Shown here piece after piece: positions 19,901-28,912 of a stretch of DNA of 31,675 bases. The translations under genes were made by a program, and so were the position numbers. Under the pieces are notes generated by a model. That model did no database searches, was not told where the DNA came from, and worked only from the letters and a program-made list of their open reading frames with translations. Source of the stretch: Pigoraptor vietnamica (Eukaryota; Opisthokonta; Filasterea); the NCBI GenBank assembly GCA_943704525.1, contig CALSCQ010000968.1, positions 1 through 31,675 on the forward strand. Direction: 5' to 3'. Within the stretch, counting starts at the first letter, position 1, and each line of letters opens with the position of its first letter.

Positions 19901-21863
19901 GCAAAGGCGGTCGCCGCGGAACCTGCGCCGGCAGTCGTGGAAGCTGTCCCGGAGCCCGCACTCGCTCCCGCGCCGAAGGCTGCAGCCGCGCCGGCAGCGC
20001 CCAAGACGCCCAGCAAGAGCAGCGTGCGCGCGCGCGTGATCGCGTCGAAGGCGTCGCAGCTGGCCCCTGCTTCGGCTGTGGCGCACTCGGCGGCCGAGCC
20101 TGTCGAGCCTGCGGAGGTCGTGGCTGCTCCCTCGGCACCCGCGCCCACACGCAAGACGTTCAGCCTCGACTTGGATCAGTTTGACGTTCCCATTCCCTCG
20201 GCGCTCTCCACTATGCCCGCTCTGCGCAACACCTCGGTCGAGGAGGACGCCAAGCCCTCGGCTGCGGCCGAGCCCGCCCAGCAGCCGCACCACGTGGCCG
20301 AGCCCGTTCCCCTTCGCCCGTCGTCGGCCGAGAATGTCGCCTCGTCGCAGTCGCAGTCGCAGGGGCCGTCCAAGCAGCAACTCCCCGCCAAGTCGCCCGT
20401 GGCGCCCTCTCCCGCCGGCCGCCGCATCCGGTCGATCGATTACTACGTGACGCAGGTCAGCAGCGAGGACTTGCAGGCGAGCAACGCCGCGCTCAAGCAG
20501 ATCGAGACGATCCTGGCGGCGGAGTCGGACTCTGGCGCGACGGTGCGCGGGCATGAGGAGGCGCTCCTGAACGCCATTACGCTCCAGCTGCGTCTTGTGT
20601 TTGTGCAGCACCTTCCTGCGGTGCAGGCAGCGCCCTCTGACGCCCAGGCGCCCGCCATGCGCGTCCTCCGCCGCCTCATTTCGGTGCTTCTCGCCTTCTT
20701 CCGCTGTGCGCCGCTCGCGACGGCGGTGCGCGGGGACGTGCTGGAGCCGCTCACGGCCGAGATTATGCACCGCCTCCTTGACGAGTCGCTCGCTCGGATT
20801 CGCGATGGCGCGCAGCTTGTGCGGACGATGAACGGCCTTGCCATCAAGGTCCTCGAGGCGTCCGACCGCAACGAGATGTTCAGGTGCGCCTTGTAATCGG
20901 CACTTCAGTTGTGCCAGTCTTTGTCGCAGACGGGGCATTGTGTGTCTGCTGAACCATGCACCGAGATGTTTGGCGCTTTTCTCTCTAACGTCGCTTTCTT
21001 TCTTCCCGCGCGTTCTTCCTCGCGCAGCGTCCTGCTCAGCATGCTCGGCAAGGCCTGCGTCGCCCACCCGACGACCAAGTACTGCGAGCTCGTTCTCAAG
21101 TGCATGTGGAAGCTCACGCGGGCTCTTCCTCAGATCGCGGGTTCGATTGACCGCCGGCGCCTCGTTGCCGACTGCGAGGCCTTCCTTCGCGCGCACCCGC
21201 CGGCGTCGCGCCCCGTCGTCGCGGCCGAAGACATGCCGCTCCGGACTGTCCAGACGCTCCTTCTCACCGCGCGCGGCGACAGCATTGCCACCGCAACGGC
21301 CCCGGCGGCATCCCACGAGCAGACGCACTCTGCACCCGCCTTGACGAAGAGCGTTGTGGTGGAAGTTTCGGATGCTTCTGCTGTGTCGTCCGCACCCATC
21401 TCTGCGCCCCCGTCGTCGGAGATTGCCTCGGAGCAGGCGTCTGGCGTGTCGCCCGTGGTCGCCGGGTACATGGAGCGCCTGAAGAGCCTGCGGTCCAAGT
21501 ACGACATGATTCGTGGCGGAGAGACGGCTTCGCTTGGCCTACCGCAGCCCACTGCCACCCTCCGCCCCACGAGCCCTTCGCGCACGCTCGAGGTCTGTGC
21601 AAGGAGATGTCCGTGTTTTTCTGGCTGCTGGTGCAGTACGAGCCCTTATGCTCATTGTGTGTGCCCTATCGCAGGCGTCTGGGCTCGGCTCCAACCGCGC
21701 TTCCCCTCGCATTCCGCCTGCGGAGCCGCTCGACGTTGGACCGAAGATTGTCACCGCGGCGCCTCCCGCAGAGGTCGCCCCTTCGCAGACGGATGCCACC
21801 GCCAAGTCGCTTGACCTCATCCGGCAACGGCTGGAGCGCATCAAGGCCGGGGCCGCCCACTGA
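16340..21863 (+). CDS. CKAP5: XMAP215/CKAP5-family microtubule polymerase with TOG1, TOG2 and TOG5-type domains
   Basis: Eight exons: 16340-16396, 16500-16802, 17037-17222, 17362-17442, 17557-18273, 18452-20883, 21028-21592, 21675-21863. Phases match throughout, giving 1509 residues. The family binds tubulin through TOG domains and speeds plus-end growth. TOG1 (about 1-225): SWKVRLAAYEDAV, KSEPVLTELMGGLSDKQP, AKALVVEMYRWLG. TOG2 (about 275-498): KWQTRKEALEGLL, VKAETAMWIGRVL, EVREAAMEALG. An Ala/Lys-rich basic linker (about 505-650) is the expected lattice-binding part. A third TOG (about 657-920) is TOG5-like: RFFDTNTSVMLKCLELL, YHLSEYEAYAFIPYL, YPASKLFGYL, HVGDRDNGVR. The C-terminal region has RIRSIDYYVTQVSSEDLQAS, like the human C-terminal segment. 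TOG3 and TOG4 of the five-TOG animal proteins are absent, so the protein is about 500 residues shorter than human CKAP5. Confidence 0.93.
16936..16962 (+). repeat. Homopolymer C tract (27 nt) in intron 2 of the XMAP215 gene
   Basis: Twenty-seven C in a row lie inside the intron 16803-17036, about 75 nt before the acceptor. With the C tract (sense) in the last RBBP5 intron, this is the second long C run in a pre-mRNA intron of the window. Confidence 0.93.
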
Positions 21864-22621
21864 TTGTCTGTCCGCGTGTGTGTGTGTGTGTGTTTCTGTT
21901 CTTCCGTGTCGCTTCGCTGCAGCGTGCGTGGCGTGCGTGTGCGTATCCCTGACGAACTTTGCAATTTTGACAAGGCCTATTCAGAGTTTCATGTGAGGGG
22001 TTTTCGATGCGCCAAATAGCAATATTCAAGACACTCGGGAACAATCAAGCTCAAAATCTTCCGCTTTCCTTATTTCCAATCTCGTTTCACTCGAGTCTTC
22101 GCGAGTGCGGTTGACTGTGGCCAAGTTCTCTTCCGCGTCCACGGCACTCTTCTGCCAGGTGCGGCTTCGACAAGGCGCCGCCCGCAACACGCACACGCAC
22201 CGAAGTGCACGCACGTGCCACGGGCGGGCAAGTACTCTGCGCTTGACCACTCGACCGCACGGCCCACGAGCCCCGGCGAGCCGAGACAGAGAGACGAGGG
22301 TGCGATTGGAAGCAGCAGAGGAAACGGCGGGGAAGGATGCAGGGAGGCGCGTGTTACAAGCCGCTTCCATTTCGAATTATGGGACGGAAATGTTACGTCA
22401 GCCCACACTGAGCGCGCTTTTAGATTTGCGAGAGTGCGCAGAACAAAATTTCCGCCCTGCCATGTGAGTGAGTGTGTATGTGTGTGTGTGTGTGCGTGTG
22501 TGTGTGTTTACGTGTGAGTCTCACCGCGGTGGCCGTGTCATGGCTTCAATACCAATGTCGCTGTTGTGCGTGTGGCTATTCAAAGTCTAACGCTGAGTAA
22601 GGAGTGCGACGTGTCGTGGTC
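21864..22621. other. Intergenic region between XMAP215 and MKRN2OS-like genes
   Basis: About 760 nt: the 3' UTR of the TOG gene with a short (TG)n (21876-21892), a second TG-rich run (22468-22507), and the promoter of the next gene. Open frames of up to 120 codons between 22026 and 22517 lack recognisable content and overlap one another on both strands, so I do not call them genes. Confidence 0.5.
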
Positions 22622-23702
22622 ATGGCGCGAGGGGTTGTTCCGCGCCCTCCTTTTCCGCCCCTCTGCGAGTTCTTTCCCAACTGCGACCCAACGAAGCGCG
22701 TGTATTATCTCTCAGACAGGTACGAGGGCTTGGCTTCTTTTCAATGCCAGTGTTGCTATGGCGCATATTGTGTGGAGTACGTTATGCTCCCCCGCGAGTG
22801 TACGCCCTCCCTTACCTTTGTGCATCTCTGCCACTTCAGGCCTCTGCTTCAATGCCCACTGTGTGCGCTTGCGGTGGGCGCGACAGAGGGCGAGAATGGA
22901 AACGAGGGCGCGGGCGCATCTAACGAGCCGTCAAATCTGTCTCAGTCATCATGTGGTGCCACTCGCGTGCGCATCGAGTCGCCTCTCGTCAACGGCCACT
23001 GCCACCCGCGTTGCATACTCGTCAAAACAACGTACGGTTTTTTCCACAGGTTGGCGCCTTTGGCGATGCTGTGCGAGTGGTCGTTGACTATGGTGGTTTT
23101 TTTTGTGTGTGGACCCTTTGTGTTGATGAGACTGTCACACGCAGAGACTACACTTCCACCGCCTTGCTCCACGTCGGCGTTTCCAACTCGCAAGGTACTT
23201 TCGTAACTTCACTTATACAACGGCGTACACTGTGGACCTGAAGCGGCGGCTCGCTGTTGATGTGTGATTGTCTCTGTCGTTTACTTGTGTCGGTTGGTTG
23301 TAGGTGTCTGCCTCATGTGCGAGGAGTCAATGCCGCCGTCGTCGGTTGCGCACTCGTTCCCTCGTCCGCACACTCACACTCTGTGTTGTCCGCACAGGCT
23401 GCGTCTACAATTTTGACGAGCACGGCTTCCACCGCGACCACACGCGGTGGGATGAGTGCGTCGCTGTCCCACTCTCCGATTGCGCGGACCGCCTTTCCGA
23501 TGGGGACTTTGACGCAGCGCTGGAAACGATGATGGTCACGTGTGCGGCGGATCCCCATCTCGCGAGGTGTTTAGCCCCTGCACACACGCACACACGCACG
23601 CACACACACACACGCGCGCGCACACACACCCACACATACACACACACACACACACACACGCACGCACGCTCGCACACACACACACACACACATACACACA
23701 CA

Positions 23703-23737
<35 letters not shown>

Positions 23738-24268
23738 CACACACACACAACACACACGGCGCGCACAGGGAATTTCGCTTCTTCACTGACAACCGCGTCG
23801 CCCTTGTTCGCAGGTACGACGGCATGGACAACAACTGCTACGATTTCGTCGCGCGTTTTCTCAACTTTCTGCTGTACTTTGGGTCTTCGGATATGACAAA
23901 GGAGGAATACTGCCGGTGCGTACTTGTCTTGCGTTCATGTGTGCATCGCATGCGTGCAGTGCAAGCAACGACCCTGCTGTGAAGCCGGCAGTCATTGGTT
24001 CAAGTCTCGCTTGGCTTGCAATTATGCGGCGCAGAGGGGTCTTGTGGGTGGCTGCAGACCCTCGTGCTCGGCTCTCCTTCGAGCCATCCCGCGTTTTCAC
24101 GCCCTGTCTCCTACACTTCGCTATGAACTGCGTGCAATTCGCAGCTGACACTGACGGAATCCCTTGAACAGCCGCATGCTGACGCATAGAATCGAAGTCG
24201 CGGGAGGTTTTGCCACCTGCTTCCGCCGCCTTCTTCGTGACCCGTTCGTCGTCATTAGTAACGGCTGA
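22622..24268 (+). CDS. MKRN2OS-like protein, six exons
   Basis: Exons 22622-22719, 22840-23049, 23145-23194, 23398-23566, 23814-23915 and 24172-24268 join in matching phases to 241 residues (human MKRN2OS has about 220). The family is widespread but has no established function. Evidence is co-linear similarity along the whole length: LLQCPLC (human CCPLC), [15 protein letters not shown] (PFTNGHQEKCSFLL), YGFFHRDY (QGTFLREY), [11 protein letters not shown] (DLHVGITNTNG), [13 protein letters not shown] (VVYNYSAHGVQRD), WDECVAVPL (WEESISIPL), [13 protein letters not shown] (HHNCYSYALTFIN), and a C-terminal [15 protein letters not shown] (RLASKFITLYRAI). The exon 2 donor was chosen at 23050 because it restores YGFFHRDY. 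CPLC and the NC.YD segment are the most conserved-looking parts. Intron 4 holds a (CA)n array. No Makorin-2 gene is on the opposite strand here. Confidence 0.85.
23578..23758 (+). repeat. (CA)n microsatellite in intron 4 of the MKRN2OS-like gene
   Basis: About 180 nt of CA with CG, CC and TA interruptions fill most of the intron 23567-23813. Cys-Val and Thr-His frames on either strand are artefacts. Confidence 0.95.
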
Positions 24269-24302
24269 CCGCTGTGTGTGTAACGGCTGACCGCTGCGTG
24301 GC
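24259..24302 (+). repeat. 22-nt tandem duplication across the MKRN2OS-like stop codon
   Basis: The word TAACGGCTGACCGCTG occurs at 24259-24274 and again at 24281-24296, a period of 22 nt. The first copy includes the last sense codons and the TGA stop (24266-24268). The second copy lies in the 3' UTR. Confidence 0.85.
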
Positions 24303-25600
24303 CGTCTGAACGAAACCGTCCTCTACTACTACTCCTTCGCCGATCTCCGACTGTGTTTTGTCCGAACGCGCACGGCAAAGAGGCATCCACACTGCGCCCG
24401 TGGTCCGTCCAGTGCGACCTTCGTGTGACGTCTCTGCCGAGCACTAATTTGCCCGCACTCCGTGTCGTTGCGTGGGTCATCCCATACGGCGCACATGCAT
24501 ACGTGCTATATATGCGATATCCCCCACACATGAAGTGCTGTCCGGCTTTGCAGTTGTCGCTAAGAATGCACACCCTGACGTTGTTCATATCGACCCGTGC
24601 TTGAAACGCCTGCAGGAATAGCTAGAAATTGACTCGGTCCGTTTTCTGTCGCGCACATGCTCTCCGGGGATGCCTCACTCGCGGCAGACCCAGCCTTTGT
24701 TACCCATTGTGAAGGGTACTTGGGACGTGGACTGGGCAAATCAAGTGGTTTGGTTTCGACAAGGTGTGTTCGTAGAAGGGCGAATTGAGGTGATGCCCCA
24801 ATCACTTGCAAATGGGCGACGTGCACGCATGAGTCAGTACTGTTCATGACGTCCTGCGCCTCGCTGCTGACTAGCGTTGATGGGATGCATTGCTGACGTT
24901 GAGTGACTCACGATCCCGTCTCCAGTGTAATGATGGCGTTGTTGATTGCAGGCCAGTTTTCGTCGGATTCCCGCTATGGCTCAAGGAGATTCCGTTCGGA
25001 CGCTGTCCGCAGACGAACGGCGCTTTGAGCAGCTTGAGTGCGCTTGCGGGAACGTCCTTAGTCAACTGGCGCTCATCGGAGTCTTCGGTGGAGCCCTACC
25101 ACCTCATCGCACTTTCCAGTATTTGTGACTGGATGGACTGCGCCGAGTGCGGTCTACGGCGGCGGCGCTCGCCCCGGGTGGGGCCGTCTTCCTGTGCCGC
25201 GGGCTTCCGGGACTTCAGTTGGAGCTGGTGTGCGATGCGTAGCTTGGAATTAGCGGAGGGCGACGGAGGCTCCGCGCGGAACGTTCCGTTCTTTTGGGGT
25301 TCTCGAGTGAGGACAGCGATGTACTATGCGTTGGGGTCGGAAGTTAGCTTTCTCCCAATTGGCGCACATATGCTGTGCGTTGTACGGCATTGTCCTTGTG
25401 CGCTCAGCTGTGGCGGTATGTCCACTGCTATATAAAGAAAGTGGCATCCACTGTTGTTCCCCAAAGGACACCTTCAAAATTTTACCCTCTGAGTCAGGGT
25501 ACTCACGTGAATACCGGCCGTGCGCCACCGGATGCATTTCTCGTTGGTTGCCGTTCTTGATGACACTGACACTCACCGGCACACTCGAGACTGAGCGACA
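24303..25600. other. 1.3 kb with no firm gene
   Basis: Several short open frames occur. One is 24670-24849 (+, 59 codons, MPHSRQTQPL..., with GTWDVDWANQVVWFRQG looking protein-like). Another is 24976-25128 (+, MAQGDSVRTLSADERRFEQ...). A third, ending at about 24622, contains HPDVVHIDPCLKRLQE. None is long or recognisable, and neighbouring pieces lie in different frames. They may be exons of an unrecognised gene or decayed remnants of the element that starts just downstream. Confidence 0.4.
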
Positions 25601-25613
25601 AGTGAGAAAAAAG

Positions 25614-25675
25614 GGCGGCCGGTGATGGCTGCCGGCGCCGGCTCGCTGCCCCGGCGCCGGAGGTGGCCGGCTCGA
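25614..25675. repeat. Cluster of GC palindromes at the left side of the viral block
   Basis: Two perfect palindromes, GCCGGCGCCGGC (25631-25642) and CCGGCGCCGG (25651-25660), stand 8 nt apart, flanked by further GGCCGG words (25616, 25666). Such a cluster is unusual in the window and lies where host-like sequence gives way to the virus-like block. Confidence 0.75.
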
Positions 25676-26041
25676 TTTTGCATCCGTCGTTACATTCCCG
25701 GCTCAGGCCGCATGCAGCGAAGTTAGGCTTGCGCACGCCGGACCCTGTCGACCTTGCGCCAGTGCTTCAGAGGGTACTGGGCAGCCTGACGGCGATGGAC
25801 GACATCTTCAACGAGCTGATGCGGCTCACTTGTCAACAGTGATTGTCGTGGTGCAGATTGCGGGCAACGGCAGGGTGGAACTGAGTTCTGGTGTGCAACA
25901 CGGACACCAAGAAGGCCGAAGCCGCCGGAAAGGACGCCCGACGGGACGGCGGGGCGAAGGCGACGGAAGCCGGACCTAATCTAAGCCAGTCGGGCGGCGG
26001 CTCCACCACGATCCCACCACCACGTACTTCGCCACGGCGTC

Positions 26042-26167
26042 CCGGGCGGCGGGCTCAGCAAGGGCGCGATTGCCAGCATCGTGGTGGGCGTGCTGATTGT
26101 GATCGCGCTCGTTGGCGCGGCTGTGTATTTTTTTTTGAGCACGCAGAACGCAACGCAGCAACGTTAA
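26042..26167 (+). other. Open frame with a C-terminal membrane anchor (virus-like block)
   Basis: The frame reads a Gly-rich hinge (GGLSKG) followed by a strong hydrophobic segment (ASIVVGVLIVIALVGAAVYF) and a short polar tail ending NATQQR. This is the look of a tail-anchored or type I membrane protein. Upstream, a Lys/Gly/Pro-rich open stretch (about 25891-26040) has the character of its ectodomain, but the locus does not look whole. It ends 8 nt before the next start codon, the tight spacing expected in a viral genome. Confidence 0.45.
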
Positions 26168-26175
26168 TAACAACA

Positions 26176-26430
26176 ATGCTCGACCTCAGCACAGTCGCCG
26201 CGCGGGGCAGCTGCCCGGATGCTGGCCCCGAACCAAACACGAAATGGCGCGTCATGTTCGCCCACAACCGCAGGCGCCAGGAGGCCGCGGAATGCGAGGC
26301 GCGAGCCGCCGAGTTTGATGCCGCCGTCCGCGGGTGGTACCGGGTCGCCGCGTGCGGCCTGCTGGTGGCCGCTGCCGCCGCCGGGTTCAGTTTCGGGCTG
26401 GGGGCTGGTAGTCGACGTAATCGGCCTTGA
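26176..26430 (+). CDS. 84-residue small membrane protein of the virus-like block
   Basis: Starts at an ATG 9 nt after the preceding stop (MLDLSTVAARGSCPD) and runs to TGA. A charged middle (FAHNRRRQEAAECEARAAEF) that should be helical is followed by one hydrophobic segment, YRVAACGLLVAAAAAGFSFG (about residues 55-75), and a basic tail GSRRNRP. No family recognised. Its last 44 nt overlap the 3' end of the helicase gene on the other strand. Function unknown; a virion or host-membrane role is a guess from the company it keeps. Confidence 0.5.
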   Translation: MLDLSTVAARGSCPDAGPEPNTKWRVMFAHNRRRQEAAECEARAAEFDAAVRGWYRVAACGLLVAAAAAGFSFGLGAGSRRNRP

Positions 26431-28840
26431 ACCGCACGCCGAGGCACACCTTCATCTGCCCAGTGTCACGGCGTTGCATGTCCGGCAGCGTGGACCGCGT
26501 GACCTGCGCCTTACGTATCTGGTCTGGCACCCTGGACCCGACCTCCATGGCGTCCCGTGCCATGCGCCGCAGCACTTCGACCCACTGCTGGTCCGAGCAG
26601 GCCGGGGGAGTGCCGCGCACGCCCCGCTCGACCTGGCAGTAAAACTTGAACTGGTTCCTGAGCCGCGCCGATTGCACGTAGTACGATGTGTAGTGGGGGC
26701 TGGCGCCCGGGTCGCCAAACTCGAGGGCGTGGTGAACGAATTCCGTGACGAGCGTGGACGAGGCGTCCTCGGCGTTGGCAGCAAAGTAGTCCCAGCAGTT
26801 GAAGTGCTCCAGGACAGAGTCGACGGCCCCGTAGAATGCCAGCCGGCGGGTGCGCGGATTGAGGGCGACCTTGCGATACCAGCGGTTGCACTCGACGAGC
26901 ACGTAGTGGGCCTCGTCCCTGAGCAGCTCGACCGTCAGGAATGGGTCCATGACGACGGGCTGGTGGCCGAACCAGATCATGGGAAACCGGCGCGAGATGG
27001 ACCCGCCTGAGTTGACGTAGAGCCTGTGGCCGCCGTGGTTGCCGCCGGTCAGGTCGTTGTTCGACACGATCATGCCGTGGCCTTTCACGGTGGAGCGCTC
27101 CGGGCCCTGGTAGATGCCGCGGTGGTCGATCTTCTGGTGGCAGACGATAGACTTGAGCGTCTCCTCGGGCAGCTTGTCAGCAATGTCGAGCGGCGTCTCA
27201 TCGATGACCCAGGGCCCCGGCTTGTCGATCCACGAGTGTATGCCATAGACCGGGTCGCCCTGCGCGTCGACCGACGCCACGTGCTCCTCGTCAAAGAACG
27301 ACTTTGCGACGTCGGCGAGCGCAGACTTGCCGCAGCCGGCAGTTCCCTTGATGTAAAGCGCGGCCTGCCAGTTGTCCGTGTTGTCGGCGTGGCTGTACAA
27401 CAGGCGGCCCATCATGACCTCGAGCAGGTTGGAGACGCCGACGGGCAGCAGCTGCGAGTTGATGATGCGCAGGAAGCGGGGCACGGGCAGGGGCTCGCCG
27501 CTCAGCATGAGGTCCACGTCGAGGTCGCAGTCAAAGAACTTGATCGCGGCGGCGGCGGCATTGGTGGGCGGCAGGCCCGTCGAGTGCATCTCGATGCAGT
27601 GCGGGCTCCGGGGCCCCCACCGGCGGGCGACCAGCGGCACCATCGTGGGCTTGTCGGCGCGGAGCGGGGCGAACCGCTCTTCCACGTCCTCGGGCGGCAG
27701 GTCCTGCGGCTCGGCGTCGTCCATGTCCTCGCAGCTGCCGTTGCCATCGCACTCCCTGGGTATCCCGTTGGCGCCGTCGTCCCTGTCCGTGTAGTAGACG
27801 CAGTTGCGGAAGGCGATCATGTGGCGGTCGAGGGCGACACTGGGCAGCTTGCGGTTCTTGTAGGTGGGCGAGGACAGCAGCTTTGGGATGCGCTCGAGAA
27901 AGTTGGAGGCGCAGCGCGTGTCTTCGTAATTGGGATCCGGGTTGTCGTCGACGGCATCGTTGTAGAGGTCGGCGGCCTTGGTGTAGCGCACGACGTACGA
28001 CCGCGTGAAGACGAGCTTGCCGTCCGCATCGCTGCGGTGCATCCGTGGCACCACAAACTTGACGTCGTTCTCGCACCCGTTGCCCAGCAACCTGCGGATG
28101 CCGTTCTTGACGCAAAAGTCGAGGACCATGTCGAGGAACACCTTGAACGCGGCCTCCTTGTTGAGCGTCTTGAGCTTCTGCAGGGGCTGCGACGCTTCCA
28201 GCTGGTAGTCGGATGCCGTCACGAAGCCCTGGTACGTGTCCACGTCGCGCAGGGGCTGCTTGAGGGCGCGCAGCCGAAACGGCGCCAGCGCAATGTCCAC
28301 GAGCCCACGCACCGCCGCAAAGTACACGCGCGTCTCCTCCATCAGCGCGTCCTCGCGCCCGCCAGAGGTCCGCTGCGCTTCGTTACGGAGCGCGTGCATC
28401 TGGCCCTTGAGGATCATCTCGAGCGCAAGGGTCTCGCGGACGCCCAGCACATTGGAGAGCTCGAAGTCGTACCGCGGCGCGTACCTGTTGTAGAGGTCGA
28501 GCGCAAACTCGTGATAAAACGCCACGTCGTCAGGCGCACCGTGGGGGATGCACACCTCGTCCACGAGCGCAAGGTAGTCGCGCCAAATGTCTTGGGCCGA
28601 CATGGCATGCTGCGACTGCTGCGCCTGCGACTGCGCCTGCGACTGCGCCTGCGACTGCTGCGACTGCTGCGACCGCTCGTTACTGACATCGCCATCGTCA
28701 TCGCCGTCGTCCCCAAACGCCTCGCGAAAACTCCGCCGCCGCTGTCGTGGCAGCCCGCTATCGTCACCGCTGCCGCCATCATACAGCACGGGAGTCGGAG
28801 AGCCCGCCTCACGAAAAAGGTCCAGCTGCGAGGAGGCCAT
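26387..28840 (-). CDS. Superfamily 3 (D5-like) helicase of DNA-virus type
   Basis: 817 residues from the ATG at 28838-28840 (MASSQLDLFREAG); codons above it lack a better start. The C-terminal half carries the SF3 ATPase. Walker A is GTAGCGKS (about 499-506). Walker B is GPWVIDET (about 542-549). Motif C is HGMIVSNND (about 588-596). A candidate arginine finger lies in GSISRRFPM (about 613-621). These form the replicative hexameric helicase that unwinds viral DNA, often joined to a primase. The N-terminal half has a Ser/Gln/Ala repeat (about 57-77) and a region (100-480) with CDLDVDLML and LRIINSQLLP before the ATPase, in the place of the D5-N linker. No classical primase catalytic motif was recognised there. 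The reading frame is complete and intronless, unlike the host genes nearby. Parvovirus-like or Polinton-like helicases are alternatives within the same superfamily. Confidence 0.85.
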   Translation of the reverse strand: MASSQLDLFREAGSPTPVLYDGGSGDDSGLPRQRRRSFREAFGDDGDDDGDVSNERSQQSQQSQAQSQAQSQAQQSQHAMSAQDIWRDYLALVDEVCIPHGAPDDVAFYHEFALDLYNRYAPRYDFELSNVLGVRETLALEMILKGQMHALRNEAQRTSGGREDALMEETRVYFAAVRGLVDIALAPFRLRALKQPLRDVDTYQGFVTASDYQLEASQPLQKLKTLNKEAAFKVFLDMVLDFCVKNGIRRLLGNGCENDVKFVVPRMHRSDADGKLVFTRSYVVRYTKAADLYNDAVDDNPDPNYEDTRCASNFLERIPKLLSSPTYKNRKLPSVALDRHMIAFRNCVYYTDRDDGANGIPRECDGNGSCEDMDDAEPQDLPPEDVEERFAPLRADKPTMVPLVARRWGPRSPHCIEMHSTGLPPTNAAAAAIKFFDCDLDVDLMLSGEPLPVPRFLRIINSQLLPVGVSNLLEVMMGRLLYSHADNTDNWQAALYIKGTAGCGKSALADVAKSFFDEEHVASVDAQGDPVYGIHSWIDKPGPWVIDETPLDIADKLPEETLKSIVCHQKIDHRGIYQGPERSTVKGHGMIVSNNDLTGGNHGGHRLYVNSGGSISRRFPMIWFGHQPVVMDPFLTVELLRDEAHYVLVECNRWYRKVALNPRTRRLAFYGAVDSVLEHFNCWDYFAANAEDASSTLVTEFVHHALEFGDPGASPHYTSYYVQSARLRNQFKFYCQVERGVRGTPPACSDQQWVEVLRRMARDAMEVGSRVPDQIRKAQVTRSTLPDMQRRDTGQMKVCLGVRFKADYVDYQPPARN

Positions 28841-28912
28841 TTGCGCTTTGTACTTCAGGCGCTTCGCAGCGCAGCCGGCACGCAAATTCAGTTGTCGACC
28901 CCCTGTCACCCA

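Noticed and set aside
19628-21328. 566-codon minus-strand Arg-rich frame
   Set aside because: Antisense shadow of the XMAP215 exon 6-7 region with no domain content.
22026-22517. Overlapping 70-120-codon frames on both strands after the XMAP215 gene
   Set aside because: No recognisable domain, mutual overlap and position in a 3' UTR/promoter region suggest chance frames.
23032-23144. Alternative donor GTACGG at 23032 for exon 2 of the MKRN2OS-like gene
   Set aside because: Phase also fits, but it would delete YGFFHR, which aligns with the conserved QGTFLRE of MKRN2OS; the donor at 23050 keeps it.
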